Source: Duodenibacillus intestinigallinarum
GTDB lineage: Bacteria; Pseudomonadota; Gammaproteobacteria; Burkholderiales; Burkholderiaceae_F
Reading direction: 5' to 3'
NCBI GenBank assembly: GCA_019117105.1
Contig: DXAH01000064.1
Span: forward strand, 1 to 14,757
Length of the DNA: 14,757 nucleotides
This document shows, piece after piece, positions 1 through 6,474 of the stretch; position 1 is the first letter of the stretch, and every line of letters starts with the position of its first letter. The notes under the pieces were generated by a model that was not told the DNA's origin, did not search any database, and saw only the letters and a list, made by a program, of their open reading frames with translations. The translations under genes and the position numbers were made by a program.

Positions 1-460
1 TTTCCGGTCTGAACTTGAGCCCCGTTTTGTTGGTTTTGCCTTCAATACTGTGCAGACCGCGTTTGGAAGATTTGAAACGGGGCATCCCTCCAAGTCCGAG
101 CTTATAGCGGTTTATCGCCTGAAAGACACGAGTGGCAATCTTCTGGGTCTCGTTAATGCCCAGTTCTGCTTTGCGACCGCTGCCTTCCCTGTGTCTTGCA
201 ATAACAGAATGCAAATCGTATTCAGTCAGCCCGTATTTGCGGTCAAGGGCACGAAAGGCTGCTGCCCTCTCCTTGCCTTTAGGCATGACACAGGCCTCTT
301 TCCATGCAGCATCCTGCCGCATCTGCTGCAATTGTCCCATTGCTGTGCCCAGAGTGGCATTGTGCAGCTGACGGGCGAACTCAAGCTTGCGCACAATGGT
401 ACGCATCTCAGCATCGTCCACAGCAATCGGCAGTTCAATAACAAAGCTCTGAGAGGTCAT
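1..460 (-). CDS. TnpB-like IS200/IS605-family protein, N-terminal part (runs off left edge)
   Basis: An open minus-strand frame begins at the ATG at 460-458 and stays open to base 1, giving about 153 residues with no stop, so only the N-terminal part is visible. Residues 126-131 read M-P-R-F-K-S and residues 135-142 read G-L-H-S-I-E-G-K, which I recognise as the PRFKS...EGK segment of the OrfB/TnpB N-terminal domain. TnpB proteins are RNA-guided nucleases of IS200/IS605 and IS607 elements. The RuvC-like catalytic residues and the zinc ribbon would lie beyond the left edge, so intactness cannot be judged. The best purine-rich stretch upstream (GGGAGGAAGG) is about 26 nt from the ATG, too far for a normal ribosome-binding site; an in-frame GTG lies only 6 nt upstream of the ATG. 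Overlapping plus-strand frames look like shadows. No Y1 transposase (TnpA) is seen on this side. Confidence 0.7.
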   Translation of the reverse strand, partial: MTSQSFVIELPIAVDDAEMRTIVRKLEFARQLHNATLGTAMGQLQQMRQDAAWKEACVMPKGKERAAAFRALDRKYGLTEYDLHSVIARHREGSGRKAELGINETQKIATRVFQAINRYKLGLGGMPRFKSSKRGLHSIEGKTNKTGLKFRPE

Positions 461-477
461 AGACACTGAGTTTAATA

Positions 478-520
478 GCCCGCCTTCCTCCCTTCAATGA
501 ATTAAAGGGCTTCCGGCGGG
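478..520. repeat. Palindromic hairpin upstream of the TnpB-like gene
   Basis: CCCGCC at 479-484 pairs with GGCGGG at 515-520, and CCCTT pairs with AAGGG inside it, separated by an unpaired 5-nt stretch on each side. No T-run follows on either strand, so it is a poor intrinsic terminator. Subterminal imperfect palindromes are typical of IS200/IS605 ends, so it may be part of the element's end next to the tnpB start. It may instead fold in the mRNA leader, where its 3' arm contains the only GGAGG-like sequence. Confidence 0.4.
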
Positions 521-666
521 AAAAATTCTGTGATGGTTTTCCTTTCGTTACGTCGCCAGCGGCGTGCGGTTTCGACTCTAGCACGATTTTTCAGGCCGAA
601 ATTTGTTAGATTTCGCCTCGAAAAAACACTGTGTTCATACAAACAGACAACCACTTCGAGATCACT

Positions 667-1155
667 ATGGCTCAACTTGCAATCATCGTTGCGCACGCTC
701 AAAACGGCACGATCGGACTCGCGGGCAACATGCCCTGGCGCCTGCCCGAAGACCTCAAGCATTTCAAGGAAGTCACCATGGGACACCCCGTCATCATGGG
801 ACGCGTCACGCACGAATCGATCGGCCGCCCTCTTCCCGGGCGCGATAACATCGTCATCAGCCGCAATCCCGACTACCGCCCGGAAGGCTGCCTCACAGCA
901 ACCTCGCTTGAAGAAGCAGCCGGCATGATCAAGGACGACGAACTTGCCTTCGTGATCGGCGGCGCGCAGATCTATGCGCAGGCCCTCAAACTCGTCGACA
1001 CCTGCTGGATCACGGAAATTCAGGCCGAGTATCCGGGCGACGCCTTCTTCGGCCCTTTGAGTCTCGAAGAGTGGGACCGTGAAGTTCTCTCGGAACTTCC
1101 CGCCAACGAAAAGCGCCCTGCCCTTACTTTCTGCATTTTCCGCCGCAAGCACTAA
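667..1155 (+). CDS. folA: Dihydrofolate reductase
   Basis: The 162-residue product reduces dihydrofolate to tetrahydrofolate with NADPH in the cytoplasm, supplying one-carbon carriers for thymidylate and purine synthesis. It has the normal size for chromosomal DHFR (E. coli about 159). Visible motifs are N21-M-P-W24 of the M20 loop, the catalytic acid D29 (E. coli D27), G45-R46 followed by the E-S-I-G-R-P-L-P-G-R block ending at R59 (the folate-binding Arg), and the G98-G99 NADPH-binding turn. I chose the ATG at 667 because it gives the family N-terminus; an in-frame GTG at 631 would add 12 residues not typical of the family. The ribosome-binding site is weak (GAG about 8 nt upstream). The TnpB-like gene is divergent on the left; no thyA is visible, though it is often a folA neighbour. 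The LysE-family gene follows after 33 bp. Confidence 0.95.
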   Translation: MAQLAIIVAHAQNGTIGLAGNMPWRLPEDLKHFKEVTMGHPVIMGRVTHESIGRPLPGRDNIVISRNPDYRPEGCLTATSLEEAAGMIKDDELAFVIGGAQIYAQALKLVDTCWITEIQAEYPGDAFFGPLSLEEWDREVLSELPANEKRPALTFCIFRRKH

Positions 1156-1188
1156 ACTTCGGGAAACGATTCGGCCGGTAGTATCGTC

Positions 1189-1818
1189 ATGTCGCCGCTT
1201 TTTACGCTGTTTCTGGTCACAAGCTTTGCCAACATCGCCACGCCCGGCATCGGTGCGGTCATGGCGGTCAACCTCGGGCTCTCCCAGGGGTGGAAAAGAG
1301 CCATTCCAGGGTGTCTGGGCATCGCAATCGGCATCGCCTTTCTCTTTGTGATCGCGCTTTCGGGCACTGGCGCCGTACTTGCCACCCACCCGGCGGCTTT
1401 CTCCGTGATTCAGCTCATCGGCGCGGCCTTTCTCGCGTACCTGGGCATTCGGTCGATTCTCAAAAAACCGAAGCACGCCTCACTAATCGGGCGTCATGAC
1501 GACCAGACCGAAAGCGGTTTTTCCCAGTTCATGAAATGCGCGGCGATCTCAGCGGCCAATCCGCAGCCCATCATCTTCGGTCTGACGGTGCTTCCTTCCT
1601 TCATCGACCCGACTTTCTCCTACGCCTTGCAGTCGGCCGTGATGATCGCGATCTACGCTCTGATCGTTTTCGTGATGATGATGGCATACGCGATTCTCGC
1701 CGCGCACGCCCGCGTGTTTTTGAGCGGACCGCGGGGACCGCGCGTAATCAACTGCATTTCGGGCGTCGTCTTTTTGTTTTTGGCAGCCTTTTTGCTCTAT
1801 CGAGCACTCGCGCTCTGA
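1189..1818 (+). CDS. LysE/RhtB-family amino-acid exporter
   Basis: A 209-residue hydrophobic inner-membrane protein with about six predicted membrane segments, the usual LysE/RhtB size. The family signature near the N-terminus is present as A-T-P-G at residues 17-20, followed by G-x-x-x-A and a G-W-K-R-A turn. A second family feature, N-P-Q-P before a hydrophobic helix (usually N-P-K), lies in the middle of the protein. The family exports amino acids or derivatives using the proton-motive force; the substrate cannot be told here. The ATG at 1189 gives the complete first helix; no strong Shine-Dalgarno is visible. It sits 33 bp after folA on the same strand and may be cotranscribed, although the two have no obvious functional link. 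Confidence 0.88.
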   Translation: MSPLFTLFLVTSFANIATPGIGAVMAVNLGLSQGWKRAIPGCLGIAIGIAFLFVIALSGTGAVLATHPAAFSVIQLIGAAFLAYLGIRSILKKPKHASLIGRHDDQTESGFSQFMKCAAISAANPQPIIFGLTVLPSFIDPTFSYALQSAVMIAIYALIVFVMMMAYAILAAHARVFLSGPRGPRVINCISGVVFLFLAAFLLYRALAL

Positions 1819-1877
1819 ACTCAAAAGAAGCGCCCAAGTCGCATTTTTTAATCAGCCTCGGCGAAAAAAGTTTCGGC

Positions 1878-1883
1878 TACAAT
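1878..1883 (+). promoter_or_regulatory. Candidate -10 element for the ferredoxin gene
   Basis: TACAAT at 1878-1883 lies 82 bp upstream of the ferredoxin start, in a 147-bp gene-free gap. No good -35 element is found at the right distance, so this is only a weak sigma-70-like candidate. Confidence 0.3.
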
Positions 1884-1965
1884 ACCTGATTCAATTCGTC
1901 GGTCTTTTGCACACACGCGCACGAATTGAACCGAATATCCAACCCATACGAGATACCAAAAGAAA

Positions 1966-2289
1966 ATGACTCACGTTGTTTGCGAAGCCTGCATCAACTG
2001 CAAGCGCACTGACTGTGTGGACGTCTGTCCGGTTGACTGCTTCCACGAAGGCCCCAACTTTCTCGCAATCGATCCCGACGAATGCATCGACTGCGCCGTG
2101 TGCGTGCCCGAATGCCCGGAAGGCGCCATTTTTGCCGAGGAAGACGTCCCGGCCGATCAGCTCGACTTCATCCAGATCAATGCCGAGCTCTCGCACCAGT
2201 GGCCCTCGATCACCCGCAAGAAGCCCTACCCGGACGATGCGGATGAATGGGTCAACGTTCCCAACAAGCGCCAGTACCTCAAGCGCTAA
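1966..2289 (+). CDS. fdxA: 7Fe ferredoxin, FdxA type ([3Fe-4S][4Fe-4S])
   Basis: A 107-residue acidic soluble ferredoxin, the usual size of the Azotobacter FdI/FdxA family. The ligand pattern is complete: C9, C17 and C50 correspond to the 3Fe cluster ligands, and C21, C40, C43 and C46 to the [4Fe-4S] ligands; C12 and C25 match the extra cysteines commonly seen in the family. Also visible are C-P-V-D-C-F and the C-terminal half rich in Asp/Glu that follows E-C-P. One oddity is Cys6, where family members I know have Thr or another residue. It carries low-potential electrons. The reductase gene starts 48 bp downstream on the same strand, which suggests the two work as a pair. The start at 1966 is the only reasonable one; the AAAGAAA upstream is a weak ribosome-binding site. 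Confidence 0.93.
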   Translation: MTHVVCEACINCKRTDCVDVCPVDCFHEGPNFLAIDPDECIDCAVCVPECPEGAIFAEEDVPADQLDFIQINAELSHQWPSITRKKPYPDDADEWVNVPNKRQYLKR

Positions 2290-2337
2290 TTCTTTCTCAA
2301 GCACGCTTACAGGCTCTTTTTCAGCAGGAGTGGCTTT

Positions 2338-3072
2338 ATGGCGATTTGTCAAACCAAGGTTGTGCATGCACAGGCCGTTGCCGACAACGTTACGCATTTG
2401 AAATTGGCCGTCCCTGAAGGTTGTCGGTGGATGACCGGTCAGTTTGCGCGCATTGCGATGCCTTCGACGGCAGAGCCGCAGTGGCGCTGTTACTCAATTG
2501 CAAGCAAGGCCGATGCCGATACGCTCGACTTTTTCATCGCCCGCGTCAAGGGCGGTGCGGTAAGTCCTCGCCTGTGCAACCTCAAGGCGGGCGAATCGAT
2601 TCTGCTTGACACCGAAATGAACGGCATGCTCATCGAGTCGCGCCTGCAGCCGGGCGGCCGCGATCTGTGGCTGCTGTCCACGGGCACGGGCGTTGCTCCG
2701 TTCGTGGCCATCGTCTCCGACGAGTCGATCATGAACAAGTACGAACGCGTGTTCCTCGTTCACGGCGTGCGCAATTGGAACGAAACGCAGTACCTGCAGC
2801 ATGTCTTAAAGCTTCAGCCCAAGCTGCGTGTGATGGCTTCCGTCACGCGCGATGCCGGCGCCATGATTGACGTGCGCATTCCAGACGCGTTGGAAAGCGG
2901 CTTACTGGAAGCCACGGCTGAAGCCGAAATCACGCCGCAAGCAAGCCGCGTGATGCTTTGCGGCAACCCCGCCATGGTAAAGGCCGTTCGCGCCGCCATG
3001 CGAGCCCGAGGCATCGTCAGCCCGAGAAACGGCGAGCCCGGACAGCTGCTTGCCGAAAACTTCTGGCTCTGA
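2338..3072 (+). CDS. fpr: Ferredoxin--NADP+ reductase
   Basis: A 244-residue FAD-dependent oxidoreductase of the plant/bacterial FNR superfamily. Residues 50-53 are R-C-Y-S, the RxYS FAD-binding motif; residues 116-122 are G-T-G-V-A-P-F, the nicotinamide/pyrophosphate-binding loop; residues 208-211 are C-G-N-P, the NADP-domain signature. The C-terminus ends in an aromatic-containing N-F-W-L, close to the aromatic terminus of Fpr-type enzymes. It exchanges electrons between NADPH and a ferredoxin or flavodoxin; the 7Fe ferredoxin encoded 48 bp upstream is the obvious partner (inferred). The ATG at 2338 has a good Shine-Dalgarno (AGGAG, about 7 nt upstream). A strong terminator follows 10 bp after the stop codon. 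Confidence 0.92.
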   Translation: MAICQTKVVHAQAVADNVTHLKLAVPEGCRWMTGQFARIAMPSTAEPQWRCYSIASKADADTLDFFIARVKGGAVSPRLCNLKAGESILLDTEMNGMLIESRLQPGGRDLWLLSTGTGVAPFVAIVSDESIMNKYERVFLVHGVRNWNETQYLQHVLKLQPKLRVMASVTRDAGAMIDVRIPDALESGLLEATAEAEITPQASRVMLCGNPAMVKAVRAAMRARGIVSPRNGEPGQLLAENFWL

Positions 3073-3082
3073 TTCCCGCACG

Positions 3083-3124
3083 CTGCCGATTTTTAGCCAA
3101 GAAAATCGGCAGTTTCTTCTTTTG
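3083..3124 (+). terminator. Rho-independent terminator after the ferredoxin reductase
   Basis: CTGCCGATTTT (3083-3093) pairs perfectly with AAAATCGGCAG (3102-3112) around an 8-nt loop, followed by the T-rich stretch TTTCTTCTTTT. This 11-bp stem ends only 22 nt before the ATG of the RnfB-like gene, so it separates the fdxA-fpr transcript from the next genes or attenuates read-through into them. Confidence 0.85.
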
Positions 3125-3134
3125 ATGTTTGCCG

Positions 3135-3731
3135 ATGCCTGAAACAAACACCACAGAGCGCCTCGCCGAGGCGCTTTGCCGTCTTTTGCCACAGACCCAA
3201 TGCCGTCAGTGCGGTTTTGACGGCTGCGCGCAATATGCCCGCGCCATTGCCGAGGGAAGCGCCGAAATCAACCGCTGTGCCCCGGGCGGCAAGAAAGGCG
3301 TGGAAAAGCTTGCCGCGCTCACGGGACGTTCCGCGCTCGAAATCGACCCCGAATACGGCCGCGAGCTGCCCTTTGCCGTCGCTCGAATCGATCCCAAGCG
3401 CTGCATCGGCTGTCGCCTGTGCCACAGCGCTTGCCCGGTGGGTGCCGTGACAGGTCTTCCCAAGCATCTATTTGCCGTCATAGAGTCCTCGTGCACCGGT
3501 TGCGGGCTGTGCGTGTGTGCCTGCCCTGTCAATGCCGTCGAGATGATCGAAAATGGTCACGTCTGGACCGCAGAGGACGCCGAGCTCGCCAAAAAAGCCT
3601 ATGAACGCACCAACGCCCGCCGCAGGGCCGGTGCCGAATGCCGCCGCGCGCAACTTGAAAAAGCCACCGATAACAAGAGCGCCGTGCTTATGCAGGCTTT
3701 GTTGATGGCCAAGTCGCTAAAAAAATCGTGA
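3135..3731 (+). CDS. rnfB: RnfB/RsxB-like iron-sulfur protein lacking the membrane anchor
   Basis: A 198-residue protein with the RnfB domain order. It has an N-terminal [4Fe-4S] domain with C23-x2-C26-x4-C31 and C48 in the sequence N-R-C-A-P-G-G, then two ferredoxin-type clusters: C90-x2-C93-x2-C96-x3-C100-P and C120-x2-C123-x2-C126-x3-C130-P. In E. coli RsxB the first cluster domain is preceded by a transmembrane helix; here it is preceded by about 20 mostly polar residues, so this copy looks soluble. No rnfA, C, D, G or E genes are in the window. The tail after residue 145 is basic and helical. I chose the ATG at 3135; a TTG at 3129 is possible and no clear ribosome-binding site is seen. 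A five-codon frame (3125-3142) overlaps the start. nth follows after 8 bp. In E. coli nth also lies at the end of the rsx operon, so the pairing is conserved. Confidence 0.85.
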   Translation: MPETNTTERLAEALCRLLPQTQCRQCGFDGCAQYARAIAEGSAEINRCAPGGKKGVEKLAALTGRSALEIDPEYGRELPFAVARIDPKRCIGCRLCHSACPVGAVTGLPKHLFAVIESSCTGCGLCVCACPVNAVEMIENGHVWTAEDAELAKKAYERTNARRRAGAECRRAQLEKATDNKSAVLMQALLMAKSLKKS

Positions 3732-3739
3732 GGTTCGTC

Positions 3740-4375
3740 GTGAACGCCCAAATCCGTCGTCAGATTATGGAAAGGCTCAAGGCCGAGCGCCCCGAGCCCG
3801 AAAGTGAACTCAACCACAACAACGCCTTCGAGCTTTTGATCGCCGTGATGCTCTCGGCGCAAGCCACCGACAAGAGCGTCAATTTGGCCACCCCCGCGCT
3901 TTTTGCCGCCATGCCGGACGCGGCAACCATGGCGCAAAAAACGCCCGAAGACGTCGAGCCATTCATCAAAACGATCGGCCTATACCGAAACAAGGCCAAA
4001 CACGCCGTGGGTATTGCCAAGGCGCTGATGGAGCGCTTCAACGGTGAGGTTCCGCAGACCCTCAAAGAGCTCATGTCGCTGCCGGGCGTCGGCGAAAAGA
4101 CAGCCAAGGTGGTTTTGAACGTCGCCTTTCACAAGCCCTTCATTCCGGTTGATACGCACATCTTTCGCGTGTGCCAGCGCACCGGTCTCGTGCAAGCCAA
4201 AACAGCCAACGAATGCAGCGATAAACTCGAAAAATCGTTGCCCGAGGAGTTCCGACTGGGCGCACATCACTGGATTCTGCTGCATGGACGCTACTGCTGC
4301 ACGGCACGCAAGCCTCAGTGCACGAAGTGCCCGATCGCCGACCTGTGTCATTGGCCTGAAAAAGAGCTCCTCTGA
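3740..4375 (+). CDS. nth: Endonuclease III (DNA glycosylase/AP lyase)
   Basis: A base-excision-repair enzyme that removes oxidised pyrimidines and cleaves abasic sites. Started at the GTG at 3740 it is 211 residues, the same length as E. coli Nth, and the key residues fall at the same numbers: K120 in the helix-hairpin-helix L-P-G-V-G-E-K-T, catalytic D138 in V-D-T-H, and the [4Fe-4S] ligands C187, C194, C197 and C203. An upstream in-frame GTG at 3728 overlaps the previous stop codon, but the 3740 start has a GAGG Shine-Dalgarno 6 nt upstream and matches the family N-terminus. It begins 8 bp after the RnfB-like gene and is presumably cotranscribed and translationally linked with it. The permease gene downstream starts 44 bp after its stop. 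Confidence 0.96.
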   Translation: MNAQIRRQIMERLKAERPEPESELNHNNAFELLIAVMLSAQATDKSVNLATPALFAAMPDAATMAQKTPEDVEPFIKTIGLYRNKAKHAVGIAKALMERFNGEVPQTLKELMSLPGVGEKTAKVVLNVAFHKPFIPVDTHIFRVCQRTGLVQAKTANECSDKLEKSLPEEFRLGAHHWILLHGRYCCTARKPQCTKCPIADLCHWPEKELL

Positions 4376-4419
4376 AGTTGCGCCGCGATTTTCGGTTTTT
4401 GTATGGGCGGTTACTCGAC

Positions 4420-5178
4420 ATGGAACACATCACGCTTGAACTTTTGCTCTATCTGGCTGCCGGCGCCGCTTTGGGCGGCTACTTCAACGGTCTTGCGGGT
4501 TTCGGAACCGGACTGATGAGTCTGGGCATCTGGCTGCAGGTGATGACCGTGGAGCAAGCCGTTCCGGTCGTCGCTGCCATGAGCGTGGCAAGCGGCGTGC
4601 AAAGTCTGTGGCTTACGCGCCAGGGCGTGAAGACGGGTTTGCATCGCCTGCCCCGTTTTCTGGTTCCCGCCTTGATCGGCTTGCCCGTGGGTGCATGGCT
4701 TCTCAATTGGATCGATGCGGCGCATCTGAAACTGGCCGTCGCCTTTTTCATGCTCTTTTACACCGCTTTTTTCCTGCTGCGAGGGAAGCTTTCCAAGGCC
4801 TTTACCAAGGAGCGTCCCGTCTGTGACAGCCTTGCCGGCTTTACGGGCGGTATCATGGGCGGCGCTGCATCCTTGTCGGGCGTCGTTCCCACGATGTGGT
4901 GCGCACTGCAGCCCTGGGACAAGTTTCAAACAAGCGCTGTTTTGCGCCCCTACAACGTCGTCATTCTGACGCTTGCCTTCGTCTGGTATCTCGTCGCAGG
5001 TCACGTCTCTTTCATGACCTGGATCTTTACCGCGATCGCTTTTCCCGTCACGCTCATCTTTTCGCGCTTGGGCGTTGCCACCTTCCGTCGGCTCACCGAC
5101 ACGATGTTTCGCAATGTGCTCGTGGCGCTGATGGTGGTAAGCGCCTTTTCGATTCTCGCACGGGAATTTCTCGTCTGA
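4420..5178 (+). CDS. TauE/SafE-family membrane permease
   Basis: A 252-residue very hydrophobic protein with roughly seven or eight membrane segments, matching the TauE/SafE (DUF81) family. Near the N-terminus it has G-G-Y-F-N-G-L-A-G-F-G-T-G, and the second half repeats the pattern with G-F-T-G-G-I-M-G-G-A-A-S-L-S-G, the internal-duplication hallmark of this family. Members are proposed exporters or importers of sulfonates, sulfite or other organic anions; nothing here fixes the substrate. I prefer the ATG at 4420 over a TTG at 4378, because the latter adds a charged Arg-rich extension in front of the first helix. The MFS gene follows after 12 bp. Confidence 0.85.
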   Translation: MEHITLELLLYLAAGAALGGYFNGLAGFGTGLMSLGIWLQVMTVEQAVPVVAAMSVASGVQSLWLTRQGVKTGLHRLPRFLVPALIGLPVGAWLLNWIDAAHLKLAVAFFMLFYTAFFLLRGKLSKAFTKERPVCDSLAGFTGGIMGGAASLSGVVPTMWCALQPWDKFQTSAVLRPYNVVILTLAFVWYLVAGHVSFMTWIFTAIAFPVTLIFSRLGVATFRRLTDTMFRNVLVALMVVSAFSILAREFLV

Positions 5179-5190
5179 CCGCTAGCCGTT

Positions 5191-6399
5191 ATGCAGAATC
5201 CGTACCTCTCATACGCCTCCGCACGTCTGGCCTGCATGTTCTACTTCATGGCGCCGGGCCTTGCCTACGGACTTGTCACCTCGCGCATGCCGGCGCTCAA
5301 AAACATGACGGGCGCAACCGAAGGCGAGCTTGGCATCATCCTGCTTTTCTTCGGCTTTTCCGCCTTGATCGGTCTGGCGTTTGCACCGCGTCTGATTGCG
5401 AAAATTTCCGCCAAAACGACGCTTCTGGTTTCGAGTCTTGCATGCATGGTCTTCGTCGTGCTGGTGTCCTTCTCCACCTCGGTCTGGTACTTCGGCGCCA
5501 CGATGGCGCTGCTGGGCATCTGCATGGGGCTTTGCGACGTCACGATGAATGTGCAGGGCGTCGAAGTCGAGCGCGCATACAAGAAAAGCTCGATGAATGT
5601 TCTGCACGCGGGCTATAACATCGGCGCGGCAGCCGCGGCCTGTGCGGGGTCCTTCTTTGCCGCCACAAGCCTGAGCGTGTGGGTGAACTTCCTATTGCCC
5701 GCGCTCGTCATGTCCGCCATGCTCTGGTGGGCCGAACCGCGTTTGGTGACGGGCACCGAAGACAGAGCCGACAAATCCACTGCCGCATCGACGGAGTCCG
5801 CCGAACCCAAAAAGCGCCTTCCCTTCCTCGTCTGGATCTGCGGTCTGCTCTGTGTGTGCTGTTACGTGTCGGAAGGCAGTGTCGGCGAATGGGGAAGTCT
5901 GTATCTACATCAGGAAAAGGGTGCACCCGAATCAATTGCCGCACTGGTCTTTGCAGGCTTTTCGATGTGTTCTCTGCTTTGCCGTCTGACCGGTGACCGT
6001 CTGCGCAACAATTTCGGCGACTTTGCTGTCGGCACGGCGGGTGCAACGCTTGCGCTTGTCGGCATGCTGACCGTGCTCACGGCTTCGAGCTGGTCGGTTT
6101 GTCTCATCGGCTACGCCATGATGGGCCTGGGTCAGGCGCCGATCGTGCCGATCGCCTTTAGCCGCGCCGGCGCCATCAAGGGTGTCTCGACGGCCCGCGC
6201 GACATCGCTCGTTTCGCTTCTCGCCTACGCCGGGCTCTTGTTTGCGCCGCCTGCCTTCGGTCTTTCGGCCGAACACTTCGGTCTGCACACCGCACTTTGC
6301 GCCGTACCGGTTCTGCTCACATTCATGCTCGGACTGACCATCTTTCTCGGACGCCTCATCCGCCGCTCACGAGAAGAGAACGCATCAACGGCGGCCTGA
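5191..6399 (+). CDS. MFS transporter, YbjJ-like
   Basis: A 402-residue major facilitator with about twelve membrane segments and a polar central loop around residues 190-210, between the two six-helix halves. Blocks such as D-V-T-M-N-V-Q-G-x-x-V-E-R, followed by M-N-V-L-H-A-G-Y-N-I-G, and S-E-G-S-V-G-E-W resemble the E. coli inner-membrane protein YbjJ, whose substrate is not firmly known. It starts 12 bp after the TauE/SafE gene and probably shares its transcript; no strong ribosome-binding site is visible before the ATG at 5191. The WYL regulator gene lies 75 bp downstream on the same strand, so local control of this transporter by that regulator is possible but unproven. Confidence 0.85.
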   Translation: MQNPYLSYASARLACMFYFMAPGLAYGLVTSRMPALKNMTGATEGELGIILLFFGFSALIGLAFAPRLIAKISAKTTLLVSSLACMVFVVLVSFSTSVWYFGATMALLGICMGLCDVTMNVQGVEVERAYKKSSMNVLHAGYNIGAAAAACAGSFFAATSLSVWVNFLLPALVMSAMLWWAEPRLVTGTEDRADKSTAASTESAEPKKRLPFLVWICGLLCVCCYVSEGSVGEWGSLYLHQEKGAPESIAALVFAGFSMCSLLCRLTGDRLRNNFGDFAVGTAGATLALVGMLTVLTASSWSVCLIGYAMMGLGQAPIVPIAFSRAGAIKGVSTARATSLVSLLAYAGLLFAPPAFGLSAEHFGLHTALCAVPVLLTFMLGLTIFLGRLIRRSREENASTAA

Positions 6400-6416
6400 A
6401 GTCCGAGAGAAACATC

Positions 6417-6431
6417 CGTCAATAATTGACG
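6417..6431. promoter_or_regulatory. Perfect inverted repeat upstream of the WYL gene (operator candidate)
   Basis: CGTCAAT-A-ATTGACG is a perfect 7-bp inverted repeat with one central base. Its right half contains TTGACG (6426-6431), a near-consensus -35 element; the matching -10 at 17-bp spacing (GGTAAC, 6449-6454) is poor. A dyad over a -35 just upstream of a regulator gene is a typical autoregulatory operator layout, but binding by this WYL protein is only inferred. Confidence 0.4.
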
Positions 6432-6439
6432 CAAGTGGT

Positions 6440-6469
6440 AGACTCCGAGGTAACCACACTTCGGAGTTT
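6440..6469 (+). promoter_or_regulatory. Leader hairpin covering the WYL gene's Shine-Dalgarno, or terminator after the MFS gene
   Basis: ACTCCGA (6442-6448) pairs with TCGGAGT (6461-6467) around a 12-nt loop; two weaker pairs extend the base to 6440 and 6469. The right arm contains GGAG (6463-6466), the only good Shine-Dalgarno for the ATG at 6475, at a spacing of 8 nt. TTTT follows at 6467-6470, so it could also act as a short terminator for the transporter transcript. The two readings are not exclusive. Confidence 0.5.
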
Positions 6470-6474
6470 TCATC

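Noticed and set aside
50..469. 139-codon plus-strand frame at the left edge
   Set aside because: The minus strand carries a TnpB-like frame with family motifs across the same bases, so this is its shadow.
597..615. Small inverted repeat CGAAAT...ATTTCG before folA
   Set aside because: It is a 6-bp AT-rich stem without a T-tail or clear promoter context; too weak to call a regulatory site.
631..666. GTG start extending folA by 12 codons
   Set aside because: The extension is not seen in DHFR proteins, and the ATG at 667 gives the normal N-terminus.
502..1476. 324-codon minus-strand frame opposite folA and the LysE-family gene
   Set aside because: It is antisense to folA, whose motifs are complete; its product is charged and unlike any family I know.
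3728..3739. GTG at 3728 overlapping the rnfB stop as the nth start
   Set aside because: The GTG at 3740 has a GAGG site 6 nt upstream and puts K120, D138 and the cluster cysteines at the E. coli numbers.
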